NCBI RefSeq assembly: GCF_026339955.1
Contig: NZ_JAPEPW010000001.1
Coordinates: forward strand, 186,001 to 250,000
Direction: 5' to 3'
Source of the DNA: Streptomyces sp. NBC_01549
GTDB taxonomy: Bacteria > Actinomycetota > Actinomycetes > Streptomycetales > Streptomycetaceae
Length of the DNA stretch: 64,000 nt
Below the pieces are notes generated by a model, which saw nothing but the letters and a program-made list of their open reading frames with translations, searched no databases and had not been told where the DNA came from. The translations under genes and the position numbers were made by a program. How positions within the stretch are numbered: position 1 is the stretch's first letter; each line of letters begins with the position of its first letter. This document shows, piece by piece, positions 52,830-61,822 of this stretch.

Positions 52830-52904
52830 ATGGCTAAGCGAGGAAACAAGCGACGCGGCCGTAAGAAGAAGAAGGCCAATCACGGCAAGCGTCCCAACGC
52901 CTGA
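52830..52904 (+). CDS. Very small basic protein (24 aa)
   Basis: ATG 52830 to TGA 52904 encodes a peptide of 24 residues, half of them Lys or Arg, starting MAKRGNKRRGRKKKK and ending GKRPNA. GGGAG lies 11 nt ahead. Near-identical short basic peptides occur across Streptomyces; the role is unknown, perhaps nucleic-acid binding. Confidence 0.7.
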   Translation: MAKRGNKRRGRKKKKANHGKRPNA

Positions 52905-53375
52905 GTCAACCGAGCGGACGGCCGAGGGGTCCCATGTCTTCGCCGCCCGGATTGAGGTCAGCGGCTGGGATCCCGCGGCGGTGCGGGAGCACGCCAAAGA
53001 GCCAGCAGAGCCGTATGAGCTCAGCGAGCGGGGAAGGTGAGCCGCAGAACGATCTCGCCGTCGTCCATCTCCCCGGTGGGCTCGAACCCGAACTCCTGGT
53101 AGAAAGGCCACGGTTCGCCGTCGCCGGGCTCGTAGCTGGTCAGCAGCTCGGTGGCGCCGTCCGCGCGGACCAGGGCGGCGATCTGCGTGAGCGCCTCTCG
53201 GCCGATCCCTCGCCGCTGGTACCGCTTGTCGACGAGGAGGCGCCAGATGAAGTGCCGCCCTTCGAAAGGACCGGCCGGCGGCTTCCACGACAGCATCACG
53301 AACCCGACCGGCTCGTCGTCACGGTACACGGCGCGATACCAGGGATTGGCCTCCGGTTTCTTTGCCGCCTCCTTG

Positions 53376-55351
53376 CCTGAGTTCCACAGTTAGCGGTGTC
53401 GACTAGGGAACGAAAACGTGGGTTGACCTGCGGAAACGCCTGTGAGCACGCCGAGATGGCGTGTCACTAGGCGGGGGGATAGTGCCTGGTCAGCGGCCTG
53501 CGGTCAGATCGATGATCTTCTTGGGCGGGGTGACGTTCAGGGCGGTGAAGATGTCGCGCTGGGGCTTGGTGAGGTCGGTGGACTGGCGGAAGGTGCCGGC
53601 CGGGCCGGTGTAGGTGACCGCGTGCAGGCGCTGGAGTTCGGCGCGCAGGCGGTTCCAGGTCTGGCCGGTGGAGGTCTCGGCGACGCGGATCAGCAGCAGG
53701 GCGAGCCAGCAGAGCAGGACGTGGGCGCGGATGCGGTCCTCGCGGCGGTGGTAAACGGGGCGGAGATCGAGAATTTGCTTCATGTCGCGCCAGCCGCGCT
53801 CGACTTCCAGGAGCTGTTTGTAACCCAGGGCGATGTCCTCGGCCGACAGCTTCGGATCCGAGGAGCGCAGGAGGTACTTCCCGTCGAGGTTGGCCTCGGC
53901 GGCGATCTTCTTCTTGTCCACCCGCAGCAGCCCGCTCGGGGTGGTGCGCAAGAACCGTTTCAGACCGGGCTTGGTGGACAACACCCCAGCCAGCTTGTCG
54001 CGTTCGGGCCTGGGCAGCTTGTCCGTGGCCTCGATCGCCTCGGTGAGCTGGGTGACCATCCGCTGACGGATCGCGGCGTCGCGGGTGGCCTGGTCGGGGT
54101 TGAAGCAGATCACGAACCGGTCGTCGGTTCCGATGTTGACCTCCTTGACCTGGAGGTTGTCGCGCACGGACGCATAGCGGCCCTGCCGCGAGAGGGCGGC
54201 GCGTACTTCGGGTGATCCGGTGCGGAGTTTCTCGCCGATGATGTAGCCGCCGCCTCCGCGCATCAGCGCCCGGCGGTTGGCGGCGGAGGTGAAGCCGCGG
54301 TCGGCGACCCACACGATCTTCGACAGCGTCCACTCGCGCAGGTCGTCGCGGACCTGCCGGATCAGGGCCTGGTCACCGGTGTTGCCGGGCCAGGACCACA
54401 CCCGCACCGGGATCCCGTCGCGGGTGACGGCCATGCCGATGACGACCTGGGGCAGATCGTCGCGGGAGTCCTTGGACTTGCCGTGGGTGCGGAACCCGTC
54501 GTGTCGCACCGCGTCTTCGGCCGGCGCGTCGGCGGCCAGGCGCTCGCCGTGTTCGTCGCGGGCGACAGGTTCGTCGGCGTCCTCGGTCTCGAAGTACGTG
54601 GAGCTGGTGTCGAAGAACAGCAGGTCCACCTCCAGGTTGAGCAGGTCGGTGACCTGGAAGTACGTCTCCTTGGCCAGGGCCGGCTCGATGGTCAGCAGGT
54701 AATCCATGGCTCGGTAGCAGGCTTCGTCACTGATCGCCTCCAGGCCGTCTATGTGGACGTCGTCGGCGATCCACTCGGTCGCGGCGAGCTTGCTGGAGGC
54801 GGCCAGGGCCCGGTTGGCGACCAGCGCGAACAGCACCCGTTCGACGCGCGGATCCAGCCGCCGCCCGGCCAGTTGGCGGTGCACGACACCGTCGAGGCCG
54901 AGCCGGTGCCAGAGTCCGTCCAGCGCGTGCACCCCGCCGCACGGCCTGGAACTGATCAGTGACAGGTCTCCCGAGCCGGTCGCGGCCAGCGCGGACGCGG
55001 GGTCCAGCAGCTTCGAGAGCGCGCCGACCAGTCGGCGCACCGCCTCGCGGTCGAGCTCGTCCTCCCGGCCGAAGGAGTGCAGCACCTTCGTACGCGAACG
55101 CCCCACGGCCGGGTCCCACTCGTTGTGGGCCAGCTGCAGATACCGGACCGTCTGCCCGTCCTTGTTCCGCCGGGACGTCGTCTTCACATACATGCCGCTA
55201 GACGATACGCACATCATTCCATGTCACAGGCATGGGGGTGACAACATCGTGCCACTAGGCGTTTTCGGCCTTTCGCGCTAGGTGCAACCGCCTGACCTGC
55301 ACCGATGCCCTGCCACACCCCCGAGAACCCCGCTCAACTGTGGAACGCAGG
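53376..55351. mobile_element. IS1634/IS4-like insertion sequence with 5-bp target duplication
   Basis: The element is 1976 bp. The left end CCTGAGTTCCACAGTT and the right end (reverse strand) CCTGCGTTCCACAGTT are inverted repeats with one mismatch. CCTTG flanks it at 53371-53375 and 55352-55356. The transposase is intact. It sits inside a GNAT gene. Confidence 0.88.
53490..55193 (-). CDS. IS1634-family transposase
   Basis: A protein of 567 aa from ATG 55193 (MYVKTTSRRNKDG). The DDE residues are D195 (LLFFDTSSTYFE), D298 (IVWVADRGFTS) and the Glu near LLEVERGWRDMK. AHNEWDPAVGRSRTKVLHSF is the usual N-terminal segment. Length and order match the family. Confidence 0.92.
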   Translation of the reverse strand: MYVKTTSRRNKDGQTVRYLQLAHNEWDPAVGRSRTKVLHSFGREDELDREAVRRLVGALSKLLDPASALAATGSGDLSLISSRPCGGVHALDGLWHRLGLDGVVHRQLAGRRLDPRVERVLFALVANRALAASSKLAATEWIADDVHIDGLEAISDEACYRAMDYLLTIEPALAKETYFQVTDLLNLEVDLLFFDTSSTYFETEDADEPVARDEHGERLAADAPAEDAVRHDGFRTHGKSKDSRDDLPQVVIGMAVTRDGIPVRVWSWPGNTGDQALIRQVRDDLREWTLSKIVWVADRGFTSAANRRALMRGGGGYIIGEKLRTGSPEVRAALSRQGRYASVRDNLQVKEVNIGTDDRFVICFNPDQATRDAAIRQRMVTQLTEAIEATDKLPRPERDKLAGVLSTKPGLKRFLRTTPSGLLRVDKKKIAAEANLDGKYLLRSSDPKLSAEDIALGYKQLLEVERGWRDMKQILDLRPVYHRREDRIRAHVLLCWLALLLIRVAETSTGQTWNRLRAELQRLHAVTYTGPAGTFRQSTDLTKPQRDIFTALNVTPPKKIIDLTAGR

Positions 55352-55663
55352 CCTTGAGCGACTTGGACACGGAGGCGACGAACTGCTTCTGGTCACCTCG
55401 GACCCGGAGGGCACGAACGGCCTCCCGGTTTGCGTCGGTGATCTCCCGTAGGTGCACGCCTGGGGACTTCATGCCACACCCCTTCCGCATCCGGCAGCCG
55501 CGCCATCCGGACCGACGTGAAGAGCCGCGACCGGGCCGCATTCCCTTGTGCGTACGCGTTGTCGAGAACGCCAGGTTGGACGTCCTCGCAGCGTATTCGA
55601 CACGGGCGATCCGGAGCGGGACCGGCACGCCGGGCTGGGATCGCTGCGATACCGCAGCAGCGG

Positions 55664-55833
55664 CTACCCGCTGAGTGCTTCCACGAGAGCCATGAAGACG
55701 CCCACGCCGAAAACAGCGCGGCAGCGAGGCTGACAACCAGCAGCGAGCAGCAAGAGGCGATCGCCACCGTGAACCATGCCCGCCCCACGGCTGGGTGGTA
55801 GTCGGTGTCGTCGTCCCAGTCCTGATCGACCAT
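55664..55833 (-). pseudogene. Small two-helix membrane protein with a frameshift
   Basis: ATG 55833 with GAGGGGGG ahead starts DQDWDDDTDYHPAVGRAWFT followed by a membrane helix. After SLAAA the frame shifts; the neighbouring frame supplies VFGVGVFMALVEALSG and a stop at 55664. The total of 170 nt is not a multiple of three. An unshifted read-through would run 100 residues further into nonsense. Confidence 0.5.
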
Positions 55834-56018
55834 GTCGCCCCCCTCGCCGCGCACTGTACAGAGCGGTCGGCGAAGCCAACTTGGCAGGAGCCCGGAGACG
55901 GCCCAGCGATGCTGCCCAGACCTGGCGGCAGTTCGGTCCAGCGGCCTGCCTGGAGCCCTGGCACTCTTGCCGGTCCAGCGTTCGCGGTCGCTCAAGGCCG
56001 CCTGCGCACATGTGGCTG

Positions 56019-56480
56019 TCAGTCGTACAAGAACAACTCGAGATCCTCGATGGATCCTGGCCCCGTCAGGAAGCTCTCGGCCTTGGCGATCTCATCTTCT
56101 GGTGGCGGCCCGCCCTCTCGAAGCCGCGTCATCCACATCTCGCCCTGCTCACCGATCGCGTAGACGCCGGACAGCAGTTCGGCCATACCCGCAGGATGCG
56201 TGGGGCTGTGCCCGATGACGGGCTGGAGTCTCCACCCGCCTGCCGTGGCGGCCAATCGGAGCACTCCGGCCCAGTTGGCGATCCGCCCGATACGCACGTG
56301 CCACGAGTCCTCTGTGAACGGGGCCGTCCGTCCCCCGTGCAGGGGGTTGGTGGCCGCCCGGATGTCCGCCATCACCTGCCGTTCCAGGGCGTTACGTACC
56401 CAGCGTCCTTCCTGCGCTTCCTCAATGGCGGCAGACCACCACTCCCGGGCGCCGTCGAGCCGGCCCGCGAACGTTTCCAT
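56019..56480 (-). CDS. Hypothetical protein
   Basis: A protein of 153 aa, ATG 56480. A soluble helical start (FAGRLDGAREWWSAAIEEAQ) is followed by beta-rich sequence (EDSWHVRIGRIANWAGVLRL) and an acidic end (SIEDLELFLYD). I do not recognise the family. It has no close partner gene on its strand other than the unrelated gene 88 nt upstream. Confidence 0.65.
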   Translation of the reverse strand: METFAGRLDGAREWWSAAIEEAQEGRWVRNALERQVMADIRAATNPLHGGRTAPFTEDSWHVRIGRIANWAGVLRLAATAGGWRLQPVIGHSPTHPAGMAELLSGVYAIGEQGEMWMTRLREGGPPPEDEIAKAESFLTGPGSIEDLELFLYD

Positions 56481-56567
56481 GCCGCACAGGTTTCCATGCG
56501 CGACCCCCGCGGCCTCGACCAGGACCTGTCCGGCCGATCAGCTCTGGCCTTGGCCAGGAACCTCGGG

Positions 56568-57146
56568 TCAGTGGTCCGCGCAGCACGGGGTGGGATCCGG
56601 TACCTCGAAGGGGACCAGCGTCCCGCCCGCGGCCGGCATCGCGGCCAGGACCAGTCGCCCTTCGCGCCACTCCGGTCGTACGTGATCACGGGTGACGATC
56701 CGCTGGTCCGGGTCGGGACCGTCGGGTGCCCCGAGGACGACGATCCGCTCCACCGCGGAGACGGCCAGCAGCCGGGCGACGGTCACCGTTCCGGTGAGGG
56801 CGTCGACCCCGGCGTAGCGGACGACACGGCCCCCGGTGCGCGCGAGGTGCTCCGCGGCTGCGTGCGCGGCACCGGCCGCCAGCTCTTGCGGACCGTGCCG
56901 CTCGGCGCCGAGGGCGGCGCCGAACTCCCGTTCCGTGAGCGACCGCCAGGCCGCGCGGGCCACCCGCTCCGAGGGGGTGGAGAAGGACAGCGCGGTGTGC
57001 CGCCGCCCCTCCCGCACATGGTGTGTGCAGCCCACCACCCCTTCGTCCAGGCCGAGTTCGGCGGCGAGGTCGAGGAGGAGATGGTCGGCTGTCCGCAGGG
57101 TTCCGGACAGACCGGTGTCCACCCCGACGACGTACCGTCCGGTCAC
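56568..57146 (-). CDS. Hypothetical protein coupled to the PHP gene
   Basis: A protein of 192 aa. GTG 57146 overlaps the PHP stop (GTGA). YVVGVDTGLSGTLRTADHLL and VVGCTHHVREGRRHTALSFS suggest an alpha/beta fold. VERIVVLGAPDGPDPDQRIV may be another strand-loop. The family is unknown. Translational coupling to the secreted PHP enzyme suggests a related role, but it has no signal peptide. Confidence 0.65.
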   Translation of the reverse strand: MTGRYVVGVDTGLSGTLRTADHLLLDLAAELGLDEGVVGCTHHVREGRRHTALSFSTPSERVARAAWRSLTEREFGAALGAERHGPQELAAGAAHAAAEHLARTGGRVVRYAGVDALTGTVTVARLLAVSAVERIVVLGAPDGPDPDQRIVTRDHVRPEWREGRLVLAAMPAAGGTLVPFEVPDPTPCCADH

Positions 57147-58879
57147 GACGGCAGGATCCACACCGGGTTGGAGTAGAACCACAGGTCCTTCCACGGGTCC
57201 GCGTCGCCGACGACGTCCACGGCCGGGCCCGCCGGGTCAACCGCCGCGCCCATCAGTCCGGTGGCGGAACGGTTGCCGTCGGTACCACGCAGCCGGACGT
57301 ACACCGGGCGGTCGACCGCGCCGAGGCAGTACGAGAGACGCACCACGCCCGTGGACTTGTTCACCTCGTACGACTGGACGACCTTCGCGGTCGGCGCGGT
57401 GAAGGTGTCCTTGTCCGCGACGGCGCCCGTGATATCGCCCTGGATGACGTCCACGCGAGCCAACTTCGGTACGAAGCCCGCCCAGTTGGGGCCGTCGGCG
57501 AGCGCGATGTCCACCGTCAGCGTGACCTTCTGCCCCTTCTTGACATGCAGCGCGCCACCGAGGGTCGCCCAGCGGCTGCCGCCCGCCACCCGCGCGTCGA
57601 GGCCGCTGATGAGCTGCCCGTGGTCGACCCACACGCGCCCGGCGCGTATGCCGTCCATGACGGCGGCATACGAGAAGCCGTCGGCGCCGACGTGGGTACG
57701 GCTGAACTGGCCGGGCCAGTAGTCGCCCTGGGTGAGGTCGATCTTGCCGCCGTAGACCGGGTCGGTGTGCTTGCCGTTGGCGGTGAAGTCACTGTCCGGG
57801 CCGCCGCGGACGGCGGTGTCCGTGTACACCTGGTGGGAGTCGGAGTTGGCGGTGATCCACCAGGGCTTGCCCTCGGCGAGGAGGCTGTCCCACAGGCCGC
57901 CGACCGTGGCGGTCATCCAGTCGAAGCCGCCCCAGGTGCGGTAGCTCTCCAGCGGGTAGCCGGCGAAGGAGTCGGCACTCGGGTTGTTGTCGTAGATGCC
58001 CCGGGCCCGCCCCATGCCGAGCGGCGTGGCGAGGCCGGCCGCCTGGTGGCCCGGCGCGCCCTCGAAACCGACGGCGATCTGACGGCCCGAGCCGGTCGCG
58101 TCGCGCCAGCCGCGGATCTCGTGCGGCGAGTCGACACCGCGCCGGGCCGGGTGGTTGGCGAGCATCAGCGCGTCCTTGACCTTGCGCCGCTGCACCTGCT
58201 CCGCGAGGAAGTTGAGGCCGGCGACGGCGAGCGCCTCGTTGGCGGGCGACGACCCGCTGGCGCCCTTCACCGCGCCGTCGTAGGACGTCTCGAACGCCTT
58301 CAGGACGCTGACCTCGTTGTTGCCGGGGTGAACGAAGACGGTGCCGTGCTCGGCGCCCGGGATGTTCCACTCCAGTCCCTGGAAGACGAGCGTGTCCTCG
58401 TACTTCTCCCGGGCCTCCTTGATGTCCGGGTTGACCTTGTCGACACCGATCTTGGCGTGCGTCTCGCTGCCGTGGTCGGTGATGACCATCCAGTCCAGGC
58501 CGTGTGCGGCGCCCTGCCGGACCTGGTCGCCGACACGGTACTTGCCGTCGCTGCTGTACTGGGTGTGGATGTGGTGGTCACCGGACAGCCAGAGGAACCC
58601 GTCCCGTCGCCGACCGCTCGTGGAACCGGAGGCGTACGCCGGTGCGGCCGCCGCCGCCCCCTGCGCGAGCACGCCGCCGGCGGCGAGTCCCGCGCCGAGC
58701 AGCCCCGCACGGCGCAGCAGCGAACGGCGTGACTGCTGCTCGGGGGTCAGGGCCTCGTCGGGCACGGAGGCATCGAACGCCGCGGGAAGCGACTCACTCT
58801 CGTGGCCGTGACCGTGATCGTGGCCGTGGTGGTGATGATCGTGCCCGTCTCCGTGCGTGTGCCCGTGCCCGTGCCCCAT
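57143..58879 (-). CDS. Tat-exported PHP-domain metal-dependent phosphoesterase
   Basis: A protein of 578 aa. The first 28 residues are nearly half His and Gly (MGHGHGHTHGDGHDHHHHGH), an unusual metal-binding tail in front of the export signal. SRRSLLRRAGLLGAGLAAGG is a twin-arginine signal. The PHP motif begins with DHHIHTQYSSDG and continues with VITDHGSETH, LEWNIPG and ANHPARRG, giving the metal-binding histidines and aspartates. NSDSHQVY supplies a late motif. The C-terminal part is beta-rich. It likely hydrolyses a phosphoester outside the cell; the substrate is unknown. Confidence 0.88.
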   Translation of the reverse strand: MGHGHGHTHGDGHDHHHHGHDHGHGHESESLPAAFDASVPDEALTPEQQSRRSLLRRAGLLGAGLAAGGVLAQGAAAAAPAYASGSTSGRRRDGFLWLSGDHHIHTQYSSDGKYRVGDQVRQGAAHGLDWMVITDHGSETHAKIGVDKVNPDIKEAREKYEDTLVFQGLEWNIPGAEHGTVFVHPGNNEVSVLKAFETSYDGAVKGASGSSPANEALAVAGLNFLAEQVQRRKVKDALMLANHPARRGVDSPHEIRGWRDATGSGRQIAVGFEGAPGHQAAGLATPLGMGRARGIYDNNPSADSFAGYPLESYRTWGGFDWMTATVGGLWDSLLAEGKPWWITANSDSHQVYTDTAVRGGPDSDFTANGKHTDPVYGGKIDLTQGDYWPGQFSRTHVGADGFSYAAVMDGIRAGRVWVDHGQLISGLDARVAGGSRWATLGGALHVKKGQKVTLTVDIALADGPNWAGFVPKLARVDVIQGDITGAVADKDTFTAPTAKVVQSYEVNKSTGVVRLSYCLGAVDRPVYVRLRGTDGNRSATGLMGAAVDPAGPAVDVVGDADPWKDLWFYSNPVWILPS

Positions 58880-59013
58880 GGTTGCCTCCTGAGTCGTGCG
58901 CCGCGAGCGCGAGAGCGCGCCACGAGGAGATTCGGTGCGGAAGGTGAACGCGGGGCGGCGGGCGCGTTATCTGCGGGCGATGGGGGCGAGTCGACTCGCC
59001 ACTCCCGCCTCAA

Positions 59014-59451
59014 CTACCCACCCTGGCCCACCCGTAGCTCCGCCCACACCACCTTGTAGGCCATCCCGATCCGCGGCTCCACACCCCACCGCTCGGCCAG
59101 CGCCGCGACGAGCACCAGTCCGCGCCCGCCTTCGCCGTCCGGCTCCCGCGGCACCGGCAGCCGCTCGGTCCGCCCGTCGGCCACCTCCACTCGTACGACG
59201 CCGTCGCGCAGCACCAGCCGTACGCGGAAGCTGCGCCCGCGCACGCTGCCGTGCCGTACGGCGTTCGCGGCCAGCTCCGCCACGACCAGGCTCACGTCTT
59301 CGCTCGCCTCGCTGTCGTACGCGAATCCCCACACGTCCATCCGGTTGGCGACCAGCCGCCGCGCGAGCCGGGCCCCTCGCGGGGTGCTGCTGAAGAGCTG
59401 CGTGAACGTACTTACGGTGACCGGTTCTTGGGCCCGGGTGTCTCCTTGCAT
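59014..59451 (-). CDS. RsbW-like ATP-binding protein (HATPase)
   Basis: A protein of 145 aa. DVSLVVAELAANAVRHGSV holds the N-box, and VEVADGRTERLPVP with GEGGRGLVLVAALAERWGV the G-boxes of GHKL kinases. It is divergent from a DUF5753 regulator, the usual arrangement in Streptomyces, where such proteins are thought to act with XRE/DUF397 partners in developmental control. Confidence 0.9.
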   Translation of the reverse strand: MQGDTRAQEPVTVSTFTQLFSSTPRGARLARRLVANRMDVWGFAYDSEASEDVSLVVAELAANAVRHGSVRGRSFRVRLVLRDGVVRVEVADGRTERLPVPREPDGEGGRGLVLVAALAERWGVEPRIGMAYKVVWAELRVGQGG

Positions 59452-59527
59452 GCCTCAACGGTCCCGGGCATCACGGGGGTCTGCCAGCGACGCCACTCGT
59501 ACGCCGCGTTCTGTAGGAGTTCACGCT

Positions 59528-59554
59528 GTGGACAGTACGAGTCACCGTCCGTGA
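59528..59554 (+). CDS. 8-codon leader ORF coupled to the XRE regulator
   Basis: GTG GAC AGT ... CCG TGA encodes eight residues (VDSTSHRP). TAGGAG lies 8 nt ahead, a better site than that of the regulator itself. Its TGA overlaps the GTG start of the following gene by 3 nt (GTGA arrangement), so ribosomes could be passed on. Confidence 0.45.
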   Translation: MDSTSHRP

Positions 59555-60393
59555 CCATACCCAGCATGACCAACAGCACCACGAACGAGCCCGAACCGTC
59601 GGACAGTCTGAAGACGTTCGGCCTGGTCCACAAGGCCTGCCGCAAACGGGCGGGGCTGACGCAGGAGGAGTTCGCTCCCCTGGTGGGGTACCAGCCGTCC
59701 ACGGTGGCGTCGATCGAACAGGGGAGGCGGTTGCCGCCGCGGGCGTATGTGGAGCGGGCGGAGGAGGTATTGGATGCGTTCGGTGTACTGAGGGCGGCGG
59801 CGAAGTACGCCACGCGGCAGCCGGGTTTGGCTTCCTGGTTCCGCGAGTGGGCGGAGCTGGAGGAGCAGGCGATCAGTCTCTATACGTTCGAGAACCGGCT
59901 GGTGCCGGGGCTGCTTCAGACGGAGGGGTACGCACGGACTCTCTTCAACGAGCGGGTGCCCGTGCTGACGGACGCCCAGATCGAAGCCCAGATCGTCGCA
60001 CGCACGGACCGACAGCAACTGCTCACCGAGCGGCCCAACACGGCGTTCAGCTTCATCGTCGAGGAGTACGTCATCCAGCGGGGAACCGGCGGTTCGGTAG
60101 TAACACGCGAACTGATCGACCACGTCTTGGCGGTCACTGAACTGCGCAACGTGGAAGTGCAGTTAATGCCACTGACGCGCCACGTCCACGCCGGCCTGAA
60201 TGGACCTATGCAACTGCTGGAGACTCCGGAGAACGAGTGGCTCGGCTACTGCGAGGGGCAGGAAAGCGGCCAGCTCATCGCCAACCAGAAAACGATCAGT
60301 GTGCTCCACATGCGCTATGCGAAACTGCGTTCACAGGCTCTCACCCCTGACGATTCCCGGAGCCTGCTGGAGCGGATGCGAGGAGCGCTATGA
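59551..60393 (+). CDS. XRE-family regulator with DUF5753 domain
   Basis: A protein of 280 aa from GTG 59551 (ATG 59566 is the alternative). The HTH is KACRKRAGLTQEEFAPLVGY with QPSTVASIEQGRRLPP. The DUF5753 domain starts at WAELEEQAISLYTFENRLVP and includes GLLQTEGYARTLF and LMPLTRHVHAGLNGPMQLLE. It overlaps the DUF397 gene by 4 nt, which is the standard pair partner. Confidence 0.92.
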   Translation: MTIPSMTNSTTNEPEPSDSLKTFGLVHKACRKRAGLTQEEFAPLVGYQPSTVASIEQGRRLPPRAYVERAEEVLDAFGVLRAAAKYATRQPGLASWFREWAELEEQAISLYTFENRLVPGLLQTEGYARTLFNERVPVLTDAQIEAQIVARTDRQQLLTERPNTAFSFIVEEYVIQRGTGGSVVTRELIDHVLAVTELRNVEVQLMPLTRHVHAGLNGPMQLLETPENEWLGYCEGQESGQLIANQKTISVLHMRYAKLRSQALTPDDSRSLLERMRGAL

Positions 60394-60644
60394 GCACCAC
60401 GGAACTGGCCTGGTTCAAGAGCACCTACAGCGGCGACAGCTCCGGCGACTGCGTCGAAGTGGCCCTCTCCTGGCGCAAGTCGACGTACAGCGGCGACGAC
60501 TCCGGCGACTGCGTCGAGGTCGCCACCTGCCCCACCGCCATCCACATCCGCGATTCCAAGAACACCTCCGGCCCTCAACTTGCCCTCTCCCCCACCACTT
60601 GGACGGAGTTCCTCGACTTCGCCGCATCCACCGCGCGCCGCTGA
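60390..60644 (+). CDS. DUF397 protein with tandem N-terminal duplication
   Basis: A protein of 84 aa. The family motif is present twice: FKSTYSGDSSGDCVEVAL and RKSTYSGDDSGDCVEVA, followed by one IHIRDSKN and one WTEFLDFA end. Most DUF397 proteins have a single copy and about 60-70 residues. The start overlaps the regulator stop (ATGA). Its 3' end overlaps the convergent MFS gene by 70 nt. Confidence 0.92.
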   Translation: MSTTELAWFKSTYSGDSSGDCVEVALSWRKSTYSGDDSGDCVEVATCPTAIHIRDSKNTSGPQLALSPTTWTEFLDFAASTARR

Positions 60645-61822
60645 CGCTCGGCCCGCCGGACGATGAGCGGCGCCACCAGGCCCGTAAGAGCGAACAGCGC
60701 TCCGACGACGTACCACCCGGGGCGGCCCCAGGTGATGCAGAGCGCGATGAGCAGGCCTGGCCCGAGCGCCTCGGCCAGGCCCGCGCCCAGGCCGAACACG
60801 CCGAGGTACTGGCCGGTGGCGTGCTCCGGAGCGAGGGCGAAGGACACCTCGAACCCGGCGGCGGAATGCCACAGCTCGCCGACCGCGTGGACGACGACGG
60901 CTGTCATGAGGAGCGCTGTCGCGGCCCACGCGGGTGTCCCCGCGGACAGGGAGATCAGGGAGCAGGAGACGAGGAAGGCCACGCCCGCCCGCCGGTAGGC
61001 GCCTCCGCCGGCCGTGGGGGAATCAACGGTGCGGCCGGCTCGTACCTGGAGTGCGATGACGATGCCGGTGTTGATGAGCATGGTGCCCGAGATGAGCCAG
61101 CGCGGCGCGGCGGTGGCCTCGATCAGCCAGAGCGGGAGCGCCACGGTGAGCACCTTGAACTGGATGGCCATGATGCCGTCGAGCGCGGTGAGCAGGAGGT
61201 AGGGGCGGTCTCGTAGCGCGGTCCAGCGGGGGCCGTCGGCGGTGGTCCCTGGGGTGACCGGTGGCAGGAGGACCAGGATGGCCGCGGAGGTGGCGAAGAA
61301 GACGGCGTTGCCGATGACCATGAGCTGGTAGGCGGTGAGGGTGCCGACCTGGACCGTCCAGCCCGCCAGCAGGGCGCCGAGGGAAATGCCGACGTTGGTC
61401 ACGGCACGGAGGTAGGCGCGGAATTCCTGAGGGCGGTTCCCTCCGTAGTGTCTGATGAGCGGGGAGCGCGCGGCCAGCCCGGCCGCCTTCGCCCCGGTGG
61501 CCACGCACACCGCGAGAACGAACGGCCAGAAGCTGTCCGCAGATATAAAGGCGGCCGTCGCCGCCGCCTGGATGACCAGGGTGGTCACGTAGACGCCCCG
61601 TGCTCCGTGCGTGTCGGCGAGATGGCCGACGGCGATGCCGAGGGCGAGCGAGACGAAACCGGCGATGCCGAGTCCGAGGCCCACCTGGGCTGCCGGGAGG
61701 TGCACCGCCTGGGTGAAGTACAGGACACCGGCGGTCAGGTAGAGGCCACTGCCGACGGTGTAGACGAAGTTCGAGGCGGCGATGACGCGTCGAGGTCCGG
61801 CGTCCGGTATCAACTGGGGCAT
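60575..61822 (-). CDS. MFS transporter
   Basis: A protein of 415 aa. ATG 61822 is preferred (MPQLIPDAG). Twelve helices, starting NFVYTVGSGLYLTAGVLYFT; the conserved loop reads GHLADTHGARGVYV. It is a general MFS_1 exporter type. A palindrome in the upstream region suggests a regulator that is not encoded next to it. The end overlaps the DUF397 gene antisense. Confidence 0.85.
   Translation of the reverse strand: MPQLIPDAGPRRVIAASNFVYTVGSGLYLTAGVLYFTQAVHLPAAQVGLGLGIAGFVSLALGIAVGHLADTHGARGVYVTTLVIQAAATAAFISADSFWPFVLAVCVATGAKAAGLAARSPLIRHYGGNRPQEFRAYLRAVTNVGISLGALLAGWTVQVGTLTAYQLMVIGNAVFFATSAAILVLLPPVTPGTTADGPRWTALRDRPYLLLTALDGIMAIQFKVLTVALPLWLIEATAAPRWLISGTMLINTGIVIALQVRAGRTVDSPTAGGGAYRRAGVAFLVSCSLISLSAGTPAWAATALLMTAVVVHAVGELWHSAAGFEVSFALAPEHATGQYLGVFGLGAGLAEALGPGLLIALCITWGRPGWYVVGALFALTGLVAPLIVRRAERQRRAVDAAKSRNSVQVVGERAS

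Larger units (their letters stand above)
53021..55472 (-). pseudogene. GNAT acetyltransferase gene split by an IS1634-type element
   Basis: The N-terminal part lies at 55472-55352 (start ATG 55472 with GGAAGGGG ahead; VHLREITDANREAVRALRV). The C-terminal part lies at 53375-53021 (PEANPWYRAVYRDDEPVGF, then QRRGIGREALTQIAALV with the acetyl-CoA loop). Removing the element and one copy of the 5-bp duplication joins SLK to EAAKKPEANPW and gives 471 nt, a 156-aa protein in one frame. The interrupted copy cannot make the full enzyme. Confidence 0.88.

Noticed and set aside
51612..52904. 430-codon plus frame across the ferritin-like region to the 24-aa gene
   Set aside because: It strings together a ferritin-like start, nonsense, an AraC scrap and the small basic gene; these are separate remains.
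53432..55265. Alternative inner ends (AACGCCT...GCACG) for the IS1634-type element
   Set aside because: They pair loosely, while the outer CCTG[AC]GTTCCACAGTT ends give a target duplication and restore the GNAT frame exactly.
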